The position numbers and the translations under genes are program-made. This document shows, one piece after another, positions 33,119-42,450 of a stretch of DNA of 64,000 nucleotides. The stretch comes from CALESS01 sp041741455. Lineage in GTDB: Bacteria; Chloroflexota; Anaerolineae; Anaerolineales; Anaerolineaceae. The stretch lies in the NCBI GenBank assembly GCA_041741455.1, contig JBGSJZ010000108.1, forward strand, positions 1-64,000, in the 5' to 3' direction. The notes under the pieces were generated by a model, which was not told where the DNA came from, ran no database searches, and worked only from the letters and a program-made list of their open reading frames with translations. How positions within the stretch are numbered: the first letter of the stretch is position 1; the number at the start of each line of letters is the position of its first letter.

Positions 33119-33158
33119 ACAGTGCGCCATTCGAGTTTCCGAATGGCGCACTGTTTTT
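33119..33158 (+). terminator. Strong intrinsic terminator after jag
   Basis: ACAGTGCGCCATTCG-AGTTTC-CGAATGGCGCACTGT, a perfect 15-bp stem, followed by TTTTT. It closes the rpmH-jag operon. Confidence 0.95.
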
Positions 33159-33220
33159 AATGAATTGAGATGAGATATACTATATGAACAGAAACCAACA
33201 AACACACGAGTGAGGCAAAG

Positions 33221-34525
33221 ATGCGGGCAGTCGATATTATCATCAAGAAGCGGGATGGTTTGGAACTGAGTAAATCCGAAATCGATTATTTTGTGGAAGG
33301 ATTTACCAAAGGCGAGATCCCAGATTACCAGGTCTCTGCCTGGGCCATGGCGGTGATGCTGGAAGGCATGTCGGACCGGGAAACGACTGATTTAACCATG
33401 GCTATGGCTCGCTCCGGAGATACCCTGGATTTGACGGACGTGGTGCCGATTGCAGTCGATAAACATTCTACCGGCGGTGTGGGCGACAAAACCACCCTGG
33501 TGGTAGAACCGGTAGTGGCTGCCTGTGGTTTACCGGTCGGTAAGATGTCCGGTCGCGGACTGGGCTTCAGCGGCGGCACGGTGGATAAAATGGAATCCAT
33601 TCCCGGCTACCGCACCGACCTGAGCACCGAGGAATTTATTGACCAACTCGGCAAGATCGGGCTGGTGCTGACTGGCCAAAGTGGGGATCTGGCGCCTGCT
33701 GATGGAAAACTTTACGCCCTGAGAGATGTGACCGGAACAGTGCCCTCGATCCCATTAATTGCTTCATCGATCATGAGCAAAAAAATCGCGGCCGGCGCGC
33801 AGGCGATTGTGCTGGATGTCAAGGTTGGGGTGGGGGCGTTTATGGAAACCCTGGATACCGCCCGCCAGCTAGCACGCCTGATGGTGGCGATTGCCAAACT
33901 GAGCGACCGGAAGGCGGTTGGCTTGCTCTCGGATATGAATCAACCCCTGGGCGAAGCCGTAGGCAATGTGTTGGAAGTGGTGGAAGCCATCGAGACTTTG
34001 CATGGCGGTGGACCGGCTGATTTTCGCGAGCATTGCCTGGTGGTTGCCAGCCACTTGCTGACGCTGGGTGGCAAGGCCAGGAATGTGGTTGAAGGCAGGC
34101 AAATGGCCGAATGTGCCATTGCGGATGGCAGGGCCTTTAAAAAATTCCGCCTGCTGGTCGAAACTCAGGGTGGGGATGTGCGGGTTGTCGATAACCCCAG
34201 CCTGCTGGCCAAACCCAATATCCTGGAGGTGGTGTGCACGGAGCGTAGCGGCTACCTGGCGGGGATCAATGCCAAGATTGTGGGCGAAACTTCGGTGGAG
34301 TTGGGTGCCGGGCGGGCCAAGAAATCCGACCCGGTGGATGCGGCGGTTGGGATTATGATCCACCATAAAGTGGGCGACCGGGTTGAGAAGGGGGAACCTT
34401 TGTTTACAGTTTTCGCCAACGACGAGACAAAATGCGCCTTAGCAGTCCAGCGTTTGTTGGAAGCTCACACCTGGAGTATTGAACCGACGGCACCCTTGCC
34501 GTTGTTCTATGGCGTGGTCGAGTAG
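33221..34525 (+). CDS. pdp: Pyrimidine-nucleoside (thymidine) phosphorylase
   Basis: 434 residues. It splits thymidine, deoxyuridine or uridine with phosphate to the base and (deoxy)ribose 1-phosphate. The phosphate-binding loop DKHSTGGVGDKTTL, the signature SGRGLGFSGGTVDKMESIPG and SSIMSKKIAAGAQAIVLDVK are all present. The C-terminal domain has the family pattern (ELGAGRAKKSDPVDAAVGI). GAGG is 5 nt before the ATG. It is isolated by terminators on both sides. A purine nucleoside phosphorylase lies 7 kb downstream. Confidence 0.95.
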   Translation: MRAVDIIIKKRDGLELSKSEIDYFVEGFTKGEIPDYQVSAWAMAVMLEGMSDRETTDLTMAMARSGDTLDLTDVVPIAVDKHSTGGVGDKTTLVVEPVVAACGLPVGKMSGRGLGFSGGTVDKMESIPGYRTDLSTEEFIDQLGKIGLVLTGQSGDLAPADGKLYALRDVTGTVPSIPLIASSIMSKKIAAGAQAIVLDVKVGVGAFMETLDTARQLARLMVAIAKLSDRKAVGLLSDMNQPLGEAVGNVLEVVEAIETLHGGGPADFREHCLVVASHLLTLGGKARNVVEGRQMAECAIADGRAFKKFRLLVETQGGDVRVVDNPSLLAKPNILEVVCTERSGYLAGINAKIVGETSVELGAGRAKKSDPVDAAVGIMIHHKVGDRVEKGEPLFTVFANDETKCALAVQRLLEAHTWSIEPTAPLPLFYGVVE

Positions 34526-34528
34526 TTG

Positions 34529-34557
34529 TTGCATTTTTGTTAAGGTTGTGGGATAAT
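34529..34557 (+). promoter_or_regulatory. Promoter of the T-box/ileS unit
   Basis: TTGCAT (34529-34534), a 17-bp spacer and GATAAT (34552-34557), just after the pdp stop and before the T-box leader. Confidence 0.6.
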
Positions 34558-34569
34558 ATTAACTACAAA

Positions 34570-34837
34570 AAGCTTTGATGGAAACGAGTACGTTTTACAA
34601 TTGATGTCAGCGAACCCGGGACTGGTGCGAGCCGGGGCACAATCGAAAACGGAAAATCCTTCCGGAGCTGCAATCTGAACGCAGGAACCCTGTCAGTAGG
34701 TGCGCCGGTTTCGCCAACCGTTACCCGGTCGCAGGTCTATCTTTGGATGCACCTGACAAAGTGCCCGTTGAAAGACGGGAAGCAGGGTGGTACCGCGAGA
34801 TATTGGCTCTCGTCCCTGATGGGATGGGAGCTTTTTT
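34570..34837 (+). promoter_or_regulatory. T-box riboswitch, isoleucine-specific
   Basis: The invariant T-box sequence AGGGTGGTACCGCG lies at 34784-34797. Upstream is a Stem I apical region (AGCGAACCCGGGACTGGTGC and GAGCCGGGG). The segment ATC-CTTCCGGAGC at 34656 fits the specifier loop followed by the conserved GAGC; ATC codes Ile, agreeing with the downstream gene. The antiterminator made with the T-box competes with the terminator at 34806-34837. Uncharged tRNA-Ile should allow read-through. Confidence 0.93.
34806..34837 (+). terminator. T-box-controlled terminator
   Basis: GCTCTCGTCCC-TGAT-GGGATGGGAGC (11 pairs including G-U) followed by TTTTTT, 27 bp before the ileS start. Confidence 0.92.
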
Positions 34838-34863
34838 GTTTAAGGCAATCTTTTGGAGGCTGA

Positions 34864-37800
34864 ATGTTTCGACCCGTTTCACCAAAATTGAACGTGACCG
34901 TGATGGAAGAAGGTGTCCTGCGCTTCTGGAACTCGCATGATGTCTTTCAGAAGACAATGGAGGAACGCGCTGGTTGCCCGGAGTATGTCTTTTACGAAGG
35001 ACCTCCGACGGCCAATGGGCGTCCGGGTGTCCACCATATTTTATCGCGAGTGTTTAAAGATATCTTCCCCCGGTTTAAGACCATGCGGGGATACCATGTC
35101 AGCCGCCGCGGCGGTTGGGATACGCATGGCTTGCCGGTAGAAATTGAAGTTGAAAAGAAACTTGGGTTCACCAACAAGCAGCAAATTGAGGAGTATGGGA
35201 TCGCCCGGTTTAACGAACTGTGCCGCCAATCGGCATTCACATATATCCAGGAATGGGAGCGCTTGACCGATCGGATTGGATACTGGGTCGATTTAAGCAG
35301 CGCCTATATTACTTATTCCAACACCTATGTCGAATCGGTGTGGTGGATCCTGCGCCAGTTGTGGGACAAAAGCCTGCTCTACCAGGGATTCAAGGTGGTG
35401 CCGTACTGCCCACGCTGCGGAACACCACTTTCTGACCATGAAGTCGCCCTGGGTTACGAGGATGCTGAAGATCCATCCATCTATGTCCGACTGCCGCTAA
35501 AAGATCACACGGATACCTCTTTGCTGGTCTGGACGACCACCCCATGGACATTGCCGGCCAACGTGGCCGTGGCAGCCCATCCAGATGTGGAGTACGTCAC
35601 GGTTGAACGCGAGCTGGCAGAGGGCGGGAAGGAGCGCTTGATTCTCGCCGAAGCCTTGCTCGTCAAGGTGTTCGGAGATGAGCCAGTAAAAGTTGTGGAG
35701 CGCTTCAAAGGTAAACAATTAAAGGGCAAACGTTATCAACCGCTATTCACCTTTATGCCGCCTGACAAACCGGCCCATTATGTGGTGATGGGTGAATTCG
35801 TCACCACTGAGGATGGTTCTGGCCTGGTGCACATGGCGCCGGCTTTTGGCGCTGAGGATATGGCAACCGCCATGGAAGAGGGACTGCCGGTCATCATGAC
35901 TGTTGGTCCGGATGGGGCTTTCCTGCCGGAAGTGCGACCCTGGGCTGGAAAATTTGTCAAGGATGCCGACCCGTACATCATGCAGGATTTGCAGGATCGC
36001 GGGTTGTTGTTCAAGGCTGGGAAGATCACCCATACCTATCCGTTTTGCTGGCGCTGTTCCACCCCCTTGTTGTATTACGCCCGGCCGACCTGGTTCATCC
36101 GCACCAGCCAGTACAAAACCCAATTGGTGGCGAATAACGAAAAAATTAATTGGTATCCAGGGCATATCAAGAATGGTCGCTTTGGCAATTGGCTGGAAAA
36201 CAACGTGGACTGGGCGCTGGGTCGGGAACGTTACTGGGGCACCCCACTCCCGGTCTGGGAATGTGACCAATGCCACCGACAGCATTGCATCGGCTCGGTG
36301 GAGGAACTCAGCCGCCTATCCAGCCGCGACCTGGTGGAATTGGATCTACACCGCCCATTTGTGGACCAGGTCACCTTCAGTTGCGACCAGTGCGATGGCA
36401 CGATGCGCCGAGTTCCTGAACTGATCGATGTCTGGTTTGATTCTGGGTCGATGCCGGTTGCCCAATGGCATTATCCATTTGAGAACCAGGCGGATTTTGA
36501 GAACCAGTTCCCGGCGGATTACATCTGCGAGGCAGTGGACCAAACCCGGGGTTGGTTCTACTCGCTGCATGCCATCAGCACCTTGCTCTTTGAGCGCGAA
36601 TGTTTCAAGAACGTAATTTGTTTGGGCTTGATCCTGGATGGTGATGGTCAGAAGATGTCAAAATCGCGCGGAAACGTAGTGGAACCATGGGAGGTATTGA
36701 ACAAACATGGGGCGGATGCCATGCGCTGGTATTTATACACTGCCAGCCCGCCCGGCCAGGAACGGCGTTTCTCTGCCACCCTGGTGGAGGAAGTCGTGCG
36801 GAATTTCACCTTGACCCTGTGGAACACCTATTCCTTCTTTGTGACTTATGCCAACCTGGATCACTGGTCACCGAATGCCAATGCCGTTGTTCAATACAGT
36901 CCGCTGGATCTCTGGCTGCGGTCTGCTTTGCATACACTGGTTAAAGATGTTACGACTGCTTTGGAAAATTATGATGTACTGAGTGCCACCCGTCCCATCC
37001 AGACCTTTGTGGATCAACTTTCCAATTGGTACCTGCGGCGCTCCCGCCGCCGCTTCTGGAAGAGCGAATCGGATGGTGACAAACAGGCAGCCTATGCCAC
37101 GTTGTACGAGGCATTGGTTACGGTGAGCAAATTGCTGGCTCCGACCATGCCGTTCCTGGCGGAGGAGCTTTATCAGAACCTGGTGAGGACAATGGATGAA
37201 AGTACACCCCTCTCCGTGCACCTGGTTGACTGGCCGGTATACGACCCAGCCGTCATTGATGAAGGCTTAAACAAAGAAATGAGCCTGGTGATGCGCCTGG
37301 CTTCCCTGGGGCATGCCGCCCGCAACAAGGCCAACCGCAAGGTGCGCCAACCACTGGCGGAATGTGCATTTTCGGTAGGCAGCCTGGATGAACGCCACAT
37401 GGTGGAGCAATACGCTGACCTGTTGGCAGATGAGTTAAATGTCAAAAAGGTCAGCGTACTGGATGCAGCGGCTGAAGCGGTAGCCTATAGCGTCAATCCG
37501 TTGCCCAAACAACTGGGGCAGAAATACGGCAACCGCTACCCGGCCATCCGCCAGGCTATCCTGGCGATGAATCCCGAAGCGGTGGCTAATTTACTGCTGG
37601 CTGGCAAGCCATTGCAGGTCGTGGTGAACAATGAGCTTTTGGACATACTGCCAGAGGAAGTGGAAGTTCGAACCCAGGCGCGTAGCGGGTATGCTGTGGC
37701 GTATGAAGGCGCTTTTGTGGCAGCCCTGGTGACCGAGCTGACGCCGGAACTGGTCCAGGAAGGCCTGGCACGTGAGTTCATCCGCCGGGTGCAGGATCTG

Positions 37801-38016
37801 CGCAAGCAGGCAGAGTTTGATATTTCTGACCGGATCAAAGTGATTTACCAGGCATCTCCACTCCTCAAGGATGCAGTTGAGGCATTTCAAGGATACATCA
37901 TGAATGAGACGCTGACAGTAGAGCTGGTGTACGCAACGGTGCCGGTCGGTCTGACGACGATCAGCGATTTCTTCGATGGCGAAGAAACCACCATCGCCAT
38001 CAGTAAAATCAGATAG
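34864..38016 (+). CDS. ileS: Isoleucyl-tRNA synthetase (long, IleS2-like)
   Basis: 1,050 residues. The HIGH-type motif is in NGRPGVHHILSR (about 52-62) and KMSKS is at 597-601. GWDTHGLPVEIEVEKKLG is the class Ia signature in the form seen in IleRS. The CP1 editing domain lies at about 190-400. Cys pairs (CPRC, CWRC, CDQC twice) suggest bound zinc. The length and the long C-terminal region fit the eukaryote-like type 2 enzyme, which is usually less sensitive to mupirocin, but I cannot confirm the type by eye. GGAGG is 4 nt before the ATG. Expression is under the T-box. Confidence 0.95.
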   Translation: MFRPVSPKLNVTVMEEGVLRFWNSHDVFQKTMEERAGCPEYVFYEGPPTANGRPGVHHILSRVFKDIFPRFKTMRGYHVSRRGGWDTHGLPVEIEVEKKLGFTNKQQIEEYGIARFNELCRQSAFTYIQEWERLTDRIGYWVDLSSAYITYSNTYVESVWWILRQLWDKSLLYQGFKVVPYCPRCGTPLSDHEVALGYEDAEDPSIYVRLPLKDHTDTSLLVWTTTPWTLPANVAVAAHPDVEYVTVERELAEGGKERLILAEALLVKVFGDEPVKVVERFKGKQLKGKRYQPLFTFMPPDKPAHYVVMGEFVTTEDGSGLVHMAPAFGAEDMATAMEEGLPVIMTVGPDGAFLPEVRPWAGKFVKDADPYIMQDLQDRGLLFKAGKITHTYPFCWRCSTPLLYYARPTWFIRTSQYKTQLVANNEKINWYPGHIKNGRFGNWLENNVDWALGRERYWGTPLPVWECDQCHRQHCIGSVEELSRLSSRDLVELDLHRPFVDQVTFSCDQCDGTMRRVPELIDVWFDSGSMPVAQWHYPFENQADFENQFPADYICEAVDQTRGWFYSLHAISTLLFERECFKNVICLGLILDGDGQKMSKSRGNVVEPWEVLNKHGADAMRWYLYTASPPGQERRFSATLVEEVVRNFTLTLWNTYSFFVTYANLDHWSPNANAVVQYSPLDLWLRSALHTLVKDVTTALENYDVLSATRPIQTFVDQLSNWYLRRSRRRFWKSESDGDKQAAYATLYEALVTVSKLLAPTMPFLAEELYQNLVRTMDESTPLSVHLVDWPVYDPAVIDEGLNKEMSLVMRLASLGHAARNKANRKVRQPLAECAFSVGSLDERHMVEQYADLLADELNVKKVSVLDAAAEAVAYSVNPLPKQLGQKYGNRYPAIRQAILAMNPEAVANLLLAGKPLQVVVNNELLDILPEEVEVRTQARSGYAVAYEGAFVAALVTELTPELVQEGLAREFIRRVQDLRKQAEFDISDRIKVIYQASPLLKDAVEAFQGYIMNETLTVELVYATVPVGLTTISDFFDGEETTIAISKIR

Positions 38017-38030
38017 CGATTAAACCCTCT

Positions 38031-38059
38031 GCCCCCTGACCAAACCTCAGGGGGCATTT
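38031..38059 (+). terminator. Terminator after ileS
   Basis: GCCCCCTGA-CCAAACC-TCAGGGGGC, a perfect 9-bp stem, followed by ATTT; 15 bp after the stop codon. Confidence 0.8.
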
Positions 38060-38073
38060 GATCAATCCGATCT

Positions 38074-38102
38074 CTGAAATGTCACTTTATTCGCGGTAAA
38101 AT
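38074..38102 (+). promoter_or_regulatory. Promoter of lspA-rluD
   Basis: CTGAAA (38074-38079), a 17-bp spacer and TAAAAT (38097-38102). The start site would fall near 38109, leaving only about 10 nt before ATG 38119. Confidence 0.5.
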
Positions 38103-38118
38103 CAAGAGGATTTTATTC

Positions 38119-38655
38119 ATGGAGGTGAGGTTGAAGAACAAACGCAAGGCTTATTTCTGGTTGGTGGTTATCACTGTCTTGCTTATAGCATTGGATCAAT
38201 GGACTAAGTGGCTGGTCCGCTCCAACCTGGCCATGGGCGACATTTGGTCACCATTTGAATGGCTGACCCCGTATGCACGGATCGTTCACTGGTACAACAC
38301 CGGGGTAGCCTTTGGCATGTTCCAGGGGGTAGGCTGGCTGTTTGCCATTTTATCAATGATCATTTCTGTGTTTATAGTCATTTTCTACGGCAAGATCCCA
38401 GCAGAAGATTGGCCATTACGCCTGGCTTTGATCCTTCAACTCAGCGGGGCTCTTGGGAATTTGATCGACCGCCTGACGGTCGGGCATGTGACCGATTTCA
38501 TTTCAGTAGGAAATTTTGCCGTGTTCAATGTCGCTGATTCGTGCATCACTGTGGGGGTGGTCGTCATGATCCTGGGATTCTGGTACACGGAAAGAAAAGA
38601 AAAACACCGGGCACAGGATCTAGTATCCGGTGAAAAGGAGAATCCTGAGCTGTGA
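38119..38655 (+). CDS. lspA: Lipoprotein signal peptidase (signal peptidase II)
   Basis: 178 residues. It cleaves the signal of lipid-modified prolipoproteins. There are four membrane helices, with the first loop DQWTKWLVR. The aspartyl dyad is D117 (GNLIDRL) and D140 (FNVADS). A charged tail follows residue 160. ATG 38119 has AGAGGA 8 nt upstream; a TTG at 38131 has the better GGAGG at 5 nt and fits the predicted promoter, so the protein may start as MKNKRKAYF. It overlaps rluD by 4 nt. Confidence 0.95.
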   Translation: MEVRLKNKRKAYFWLVVITVLLIALDQWTKWLVRSNLAMGDIWSPFEWLTPYARIVHWYNTGVAFGMFQGVGWLFAILSMIISVFIVIFYGKIPAEDWPLRLALILQLSGALGNLIDRLTVGHVTDFISVGNFAVFNVADSCITVGVVVMILGFWYTERKEKHRAQDLVSGEKENPEL

Positions 38656-39575
38656 GCGACCACGAATTTCGATTTCAATTCTCCAGAGGAGATGGTGTAC
38701 GCCTGGACCGCTACCTGACCGAGGTAATGGATGGTTATTCGCGCTCCCGAATCCAGGGTTTGATTCGGGATGGCTTCGTAACGGTGAACCATCAGATTGT
38801 CGTCAAGGTGGCGCTGGTTATGGAGCCCGGGATGGAAATCTTGGTGCGTGTTCCACCCGTCCAACCGTCCGGTTTACTGGCGGAAGATATTCCGTTGGAT
38901 GTACTTTTCGAGAACGATGACCTGATGGTGATCAACAAACCGGCAGGGATGGTGGTACATCCAGCCGCCGGGCATGACAGCGGCACCCTGGTACATGCCG
39001 CCCTGGCCCACGCTCCAGAGCTGGAAGGAATCGGTGGGGAGCAGCGACCGGGGGTGGTGCATCGCCTGGACAAAGATACCTCCGGCATTATTTTGCTGGC
39101 CAAGAATGACCGAACGCACCACTGGCTGCAAGATCAATTCCGTTTGCGTAAAGTCAAGAAGGTCTACCTGGCGCTGGTGGATGGTCAACCGCCCACGCCG
39201 ACCGGCCGGGTGGAAGCCCCGATTGGCCGTGACCCGGTGCATCGCAAGGAAATGGCCATTGTCCGTCCCGATAAGGGACGCGAAGCCATCACTGAATACA
39301 AGGTGGTGGAAGTCTTCTCCCATCACGCCCTGGTGGAGGCTTATCCCCAGACTGGAAGAACCCACCAGATCCGCCTGCACCTGGCCTTTATTGGCTGCCC
39401 GATCGTGGGGGACGTAGTGTATGGGCATCGGAAGTCTTCACTGCCGCTTGACCGCCACTTTTTACATGCCGTTCAACTCACCATCACTTTGCCGGGGGAA
39501 AAGGCCCCCCAAACCTTTCGTGCAGAACTTCCTGATGAATTAGCCGTAGTCCTTTCACAACTTCGCAAACCGTAG
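38652..39575 (+). CDS. rluD: 23S rRNA pseudouridine synthase RluD family
   Basis: 307 residues starting with GTG, which overlaps the lspA stop. An S4 RNA-binding domain (RLDRYLTEVMDGYSRSRIQG, about 17-70) precedes the catalytic domain. The catalytic D140 lies in VVHRLDKDTSG; INKPAGMVVHPAAG and GRTHQIRLHLAFIGCPIVGD complete the RluA/RluD family pattern. RluD modifies helix 69 of 23S rRNA. The lspA-rluD pair is conserved in many Gram-positives. Confidence 0.95.
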   Translation: MSDHEFRFQFSRGDGVRLDRYLTEVMDGYSRSRIQGLIRDGFVTVNHQIVVKVALVMEPGMEILVRVPPVQPSGLLAEDIPLDVLFENDDLMVINKPAGMVVHPAAGHDSGTLVHAALAHAPELEGIGGEQRPGVVHRLDKDTSGIILLAKNDRTHHWLQDQFRLRKVKKVYLALVDGQPPTPTGRVEAPIGRDPVHRKEMAIVRPDKGREAITEYKVVEVFSHHALVEAYPQTGRTHQIRLHLAFIGCPIVGDVVYGHRKSSLPLDRHFLHAVQLTITLPGEKAPQTFRAELPDELAVVLSQLRKP

Positions 39576-39583
39576 GAGCAACG

Positions 39584-40630
39584 ATGAAGATTGTAGATTT
39601 ACGATCGGACACTGTGACCCAACCGACCCCGGAAATGCGAGTCGTGATGGCTGCGGCCGATGTGGGTGATGACGTCTATGGCGAGGATCCAACTATCAAT
39701 TTATTGCAGGAGATGGCAGCGATCCGGCTGGGAAAACAAGCTGGCTTGTTCATTCCTAGTGGAACGATGGGCAACCTGATCGCCGTGCTGGCACATTGCG
39801 ATCGGGGCGATGAAGCGATCATGGGGACGCTGGGGCACACCTTCCTGTTTGAGGCGGGCGGCATTTCAGCCCTGGGTGGGGTTTTCCCGCATACCATTCC
39901 CAACCAGGCAGATGGCACCTTGAAGCTGGAGGATATCCAGGCGGCCATCCGGCCGGAGGATGTGCACCAGCCGGTTTCCAAGCTGGTAATCCTGGAAAAT
40001 ACACAGAACCGCTGCGGCGGGGTGATCTTGAGCCCGGAATACACCCGGCAGGCCGGAGAACTGGCCCATGGGCGCGGACTGGCACTGCACATCGATGGCG
40101 CTCGGATTTTCAACGCGGCTGTTGGGCTGGAAGTGCCGGTCACGGATTTAACCGACCCGGCCGAGAGCATTACCTTTTGCCTGAGCAAGGGCTTATGCGC
40201 CCCGGTTGGCTCGGTATTGGTCGGTTCCAAGGAGTTCATCCAGAAAGCTCATCGAATTCGCAAGCAACTGGGCGGAGGGATGAGGCAGGCTGGGATTCTG
40301 GCAGCGGCCGGGATTTATGCACTGGAACAGATGGTCGAACGTTTGGCAGATGACCACCGCCGGGCAAAAATGCTGGCCCAAGGTTTGTCGGATCTGCCGG
40401 GGATCCAGGTGGAAATCAAAAATCCCCCAAGCAACATGGTGTTCTTGAGGATTTCGGATGATCTCAAAATCTTGTCCCCAGCCCTGGCGGAGAAAATCCA
40501 GGCGTTTGGCGTTAAGGTCGGCGTATCCGGACCCAGGCGCTTCCGCCTTGTGACCCATTATTGGATTGACGATGAAAGCGTGGCGCAAACCATCCAAGCT
40601 TTTCAGCAGGTGATGAAAGACCAGACCTAA
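39584..40630 (+). CDS. ltaE: Low-specificity L-threonine aldolase
   Basis: 348 residues of a PLP enzyme splitting L-threonine to glycine and acetaldehyde. VDLRSDTVTQPTPEMR is the family start and GDDVYGEDPT follows. The PLP lysine is K202 in FCLSKGLCAPVGS, and LHIDGARIFNAAV holds the cofactor Asp. The C-terminus KVGVSGPRRFRLVTHYWID is typical. AGGAG is 5 nt before the ATG, 8 nt after rluD. A hairpin at 40706 probably ends this transcript. Confidence 0.95.
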   Translation: MKIVDLRSDTVTQPTPEMRVVMAAADVGDDVYGEDPTINLLQEMAAIRLGKQAGLFIPSGTMGNLIAVLAHCDRGDEAIMGTLGHTFLFEAGGISALGGVFPHTIPNQADGTLKLEDIQAAIRPEDVHQPVSKLVILENTQNRCGGVILSPEYTRQAGELAHGRGLALHIDGARIFNAAVGLEVPVTDLTDPAESITFCLSKGLCAPVGSVLVGSKEFIQKAHRIRKQLGGGMRQAGILAAAGIYALEQMVERLADDHRRAKMLAQGLSDLPGIQVEIKNPPSNMVFLRISDDLKILSPALAEKIQAFGVKVGVSGPRRFRLVTHYWIDDESVAQTIQAFQQVMKDQT

Positions 40631-40705
40631 CCACGCATTTTTCTGGTATGAAGGATATACAAACCAATCAGCTTGGTTCAGCCCTTGGTTTTTTCTCGTC
40701 TCTGA

Positions 40706-40751
40706 AAAATCTGATTGCATTGGTTTTATGGATGACGGGCAATCAGATTTT
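40706..40751 (+). terminator. Long-arm hairpin after ltaE
   Basis: AAAATCTGATTGC (40706-40718) and GCAATCAGATTTT (40739-40751) are perfect 13-bp complements around 20 nt. A T-rich tail (TTTTGGATTATTC) follows. It is probably a terminator for ltaE. The rest of the 249-bp gap shows a TATAAT at 40835-40840, likely the -10 of the next gene. Confidence 0.6.
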
Positions 40752-40879
40752 GGATTATTCTTTGACCGCACCTCACGGAATGTTTCATTCAAGAGCAATC
40801 ATGAAGTTCAAAGAAGTGTACTTGAGTTCTTTGATATAATTTAAGAATTGATTATCATTGGATTATGGCGGAGGTATTG

Positions 40880-41716
40880 ATGGACCAGTTTCTGACCCTG
40901 CAACAAATGGATGAGGCAGCGGATTTCATTCGTGCCAGAATTGAGATTCAACCAAAAGTGGCCATCATCCTGGGCTCTGGCCTGGGGGGGCTGGCGGAGA
41001 TGGTGACGGATGCTAAAGTTATTTCGTTTGCTGAAATTCCGCACTGGGTGACTTCTTCGGTGGAAGGCCATAAAAACCGCCTGGTGATTGGTTATCTTGA
41101 CCTGACCCCAGTGCTGGTTATGCAAGGGCGGGTTCATTATTACGAAGGCCACCGCATGGACGAGGTGACCTTCCCGATCCGAGTGATGCAACGGTTGGGC
41201 ATCCAGACGCTGGTGGTGACGAATGCCGCCGGTGCTATTGATCCGGAATACCTGCCGGGGGATGTGATGCTAATAACGGACCATCTCAGCCTGATTGGCA
41301 TGACGGGTAACAACCCGTTGCGCGGTCCGAACATCCCGGAACTGGGCGAACGTTTCCCGGATATGAGCCAGGCTTACGACCGGGAGTATATGGAGATTGC
41401 CCGCAAAGTGGCGCAACAGGCAGGGATTCACCTGCACGAAGGTATCTACATCTGCCTGTCCGGGCCATCCTTTGAAACCCCGGCGGATTTGCGCTTCATG
41501 CGCCTGATCGGTGCGAATGCAGTTGGCATGTCCACCGTGCCCGAAGTGACCGTCGCACACCATGGCGGCATCCGGGTGTTGGGCTTCTCCGGCGTCAGCA
41601 ACAAGGCCAACCTGGACGGCTCTACCATCACAACGCATGAAGAGGTGCTTCAGGCAGGTGAATTGATTGTTCCCAAGCTGGTAAAATTAATCCGCGGCTT
41701 CTTACAAGCACTCTGA
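40880..41716 (+). CDS. punA: Purine nucleoside phosphorylase (trimeric type)
   Basis: 278 residues from ATG 40880, which has GGAGG 5 nt upstream; the ATG at 40865 has none. It phosphorolyses inosine or guanosine. ILGSGLGGLAEMV is the phosphate loop, and HWVTSSVEGHKNRLVIG follows. MQGRVHYYEGHRM, VVTNAAGAIDPEYLPGD and the base-binding SGPSFETPADLRFMR and MSTVPEVTVAHH are typical of the low-molecular-mass trimer. GFSGVSNKA carries the base-contact Asn. Confidence 0.94.
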   Translation: MDQFLTLQQMDEAADFIRARIEIQPKVAIILGSGLGGLAEMVTDAKVISFAEIPHWVTSSVEGHKNRLVIGYLDLTPVLVMQGRVHYYEGHRMDEVTFPIRVMQRLGIQTLVVTNAAGAIDPEYLPGDVMLITDHLSLIGMTGNNPLRGPNIPELGERFPDMSQAYDREYMEIARKVAQQAGIHLHEGIYICLSGPSFETPADLRFMRLIGANAVGMSTVPEVTVAHHGGIRVLGFSGVSNKANLDGSTITTHEEVLQAGELIVPKLVKLIRGFLQAL

Positions 41717-41729
41717 CCCCTCTTCCGAA

Positions 41730-42431
41730 ATGGAAGATATCCTGCTGTTTCTGCGCGCTTATGAAATATGGATCTACTTACTGCTGGGGGGGGCGGCGAT
41801 CCTGGTATTCAATCGACTGGCAAGCGCCCAGCAGGAAGTCCGCAGCGCATTGTATGGGTTGGAACGTGAAAAAGCGCAAAATAAGTTCAATAGCCGCCTG
41901 GCGGTCCTGGTTCTACTGGGTTTGATCGGCATCACAGAATTTGCCCTGGTCACATTTGTGCAACCCCAGGTACAGACCCAGGCATTTCTGGCTACTCCGA
42001 CCATTGACCTGCAGAAATCGCCAGAATTGACTGTAGAAACAACAACTCCGCAAGCCCTGGTGACATCGGCCATCACGCTAACACCTATCAGCGGAATTGT
42101 ACCGGTTTCGGAAGGTTGCATTCCTGGCGCTTTGGAGTGGGTCAATCCAACCGACGGCACTGAGGTAAGTGGAACGGTTGACTTCCGTTTCATTGTGCAA
42201 GTTCAAAACTTGGGATTTTACAAGTATGAGTACACAGTACTTGGGACAGAGCAATGGCAAACGATTGCTGCAGGTAATGAGTTGATCACTGAGGAATTAT
42301 CAGGTGGATCCTGGGTGACTGACACCCTCATTCCTGGCGATTATCGCTTGCGATTGGTGGCGATCAATTCGAATAATGAAACGATTGCGATATGTGCTAT
42401 CAATATCAGGGTGATCGGCGTAGAAGAATAA
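41730..42431 (+). CDS. Two-helix membrane protein with extracytoplasmic Ig-like domain
   Basis: 233 residues, family not recognised. Helices at about 13-27 (IWIYLLLGGAAILVF) and 58-78 (AVLVLLGLIGITEFALVTFV) flank a charged loop. A Thr/Pro-rich linker (about 85-130) leads to a C-terminal domain with the feel of an Ig-like beta-sandwich: LEWVNPTDGTEVSGTVDFRF and PGDYRLRLVAI. No ribosome binding site is obvious. It lies 13 bp after punA and 19 bp before the acetyltransferase gene, so it is probably cotranscribed with both. Confidence 0.72.
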   Translation: MEDILLFLRAYEIWIYLLLGGAAILVFNRLASAQQEVRSALYGLEREKAQNKFNSRLAVLVLLGLIGITEFALVTFVQPQVQTQAFLATPTIDLQKSPELTVETTTPQALVTSAITLTPISGIVPVSEGCIPGALEWVNPTDGTEVSGTVDFRFIVQVQNLGFYKYEYTVLGTEQWQTIAAGNELITEELSGGSWVTDTLIPGDYRLRLVAINSNNETIAICAINIRVIGVEE

Positions 42432-42450
42432 TGTTGGTGAAAGGATGCTT

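Noticed and set aside
40648..40839. A 63-codon frame between ltaE and punA
   Set aside because: It contains the long-arm hairpin that looks like the ltaE terminator, has no ribosome binding site and ends at the -10 of the next gene.
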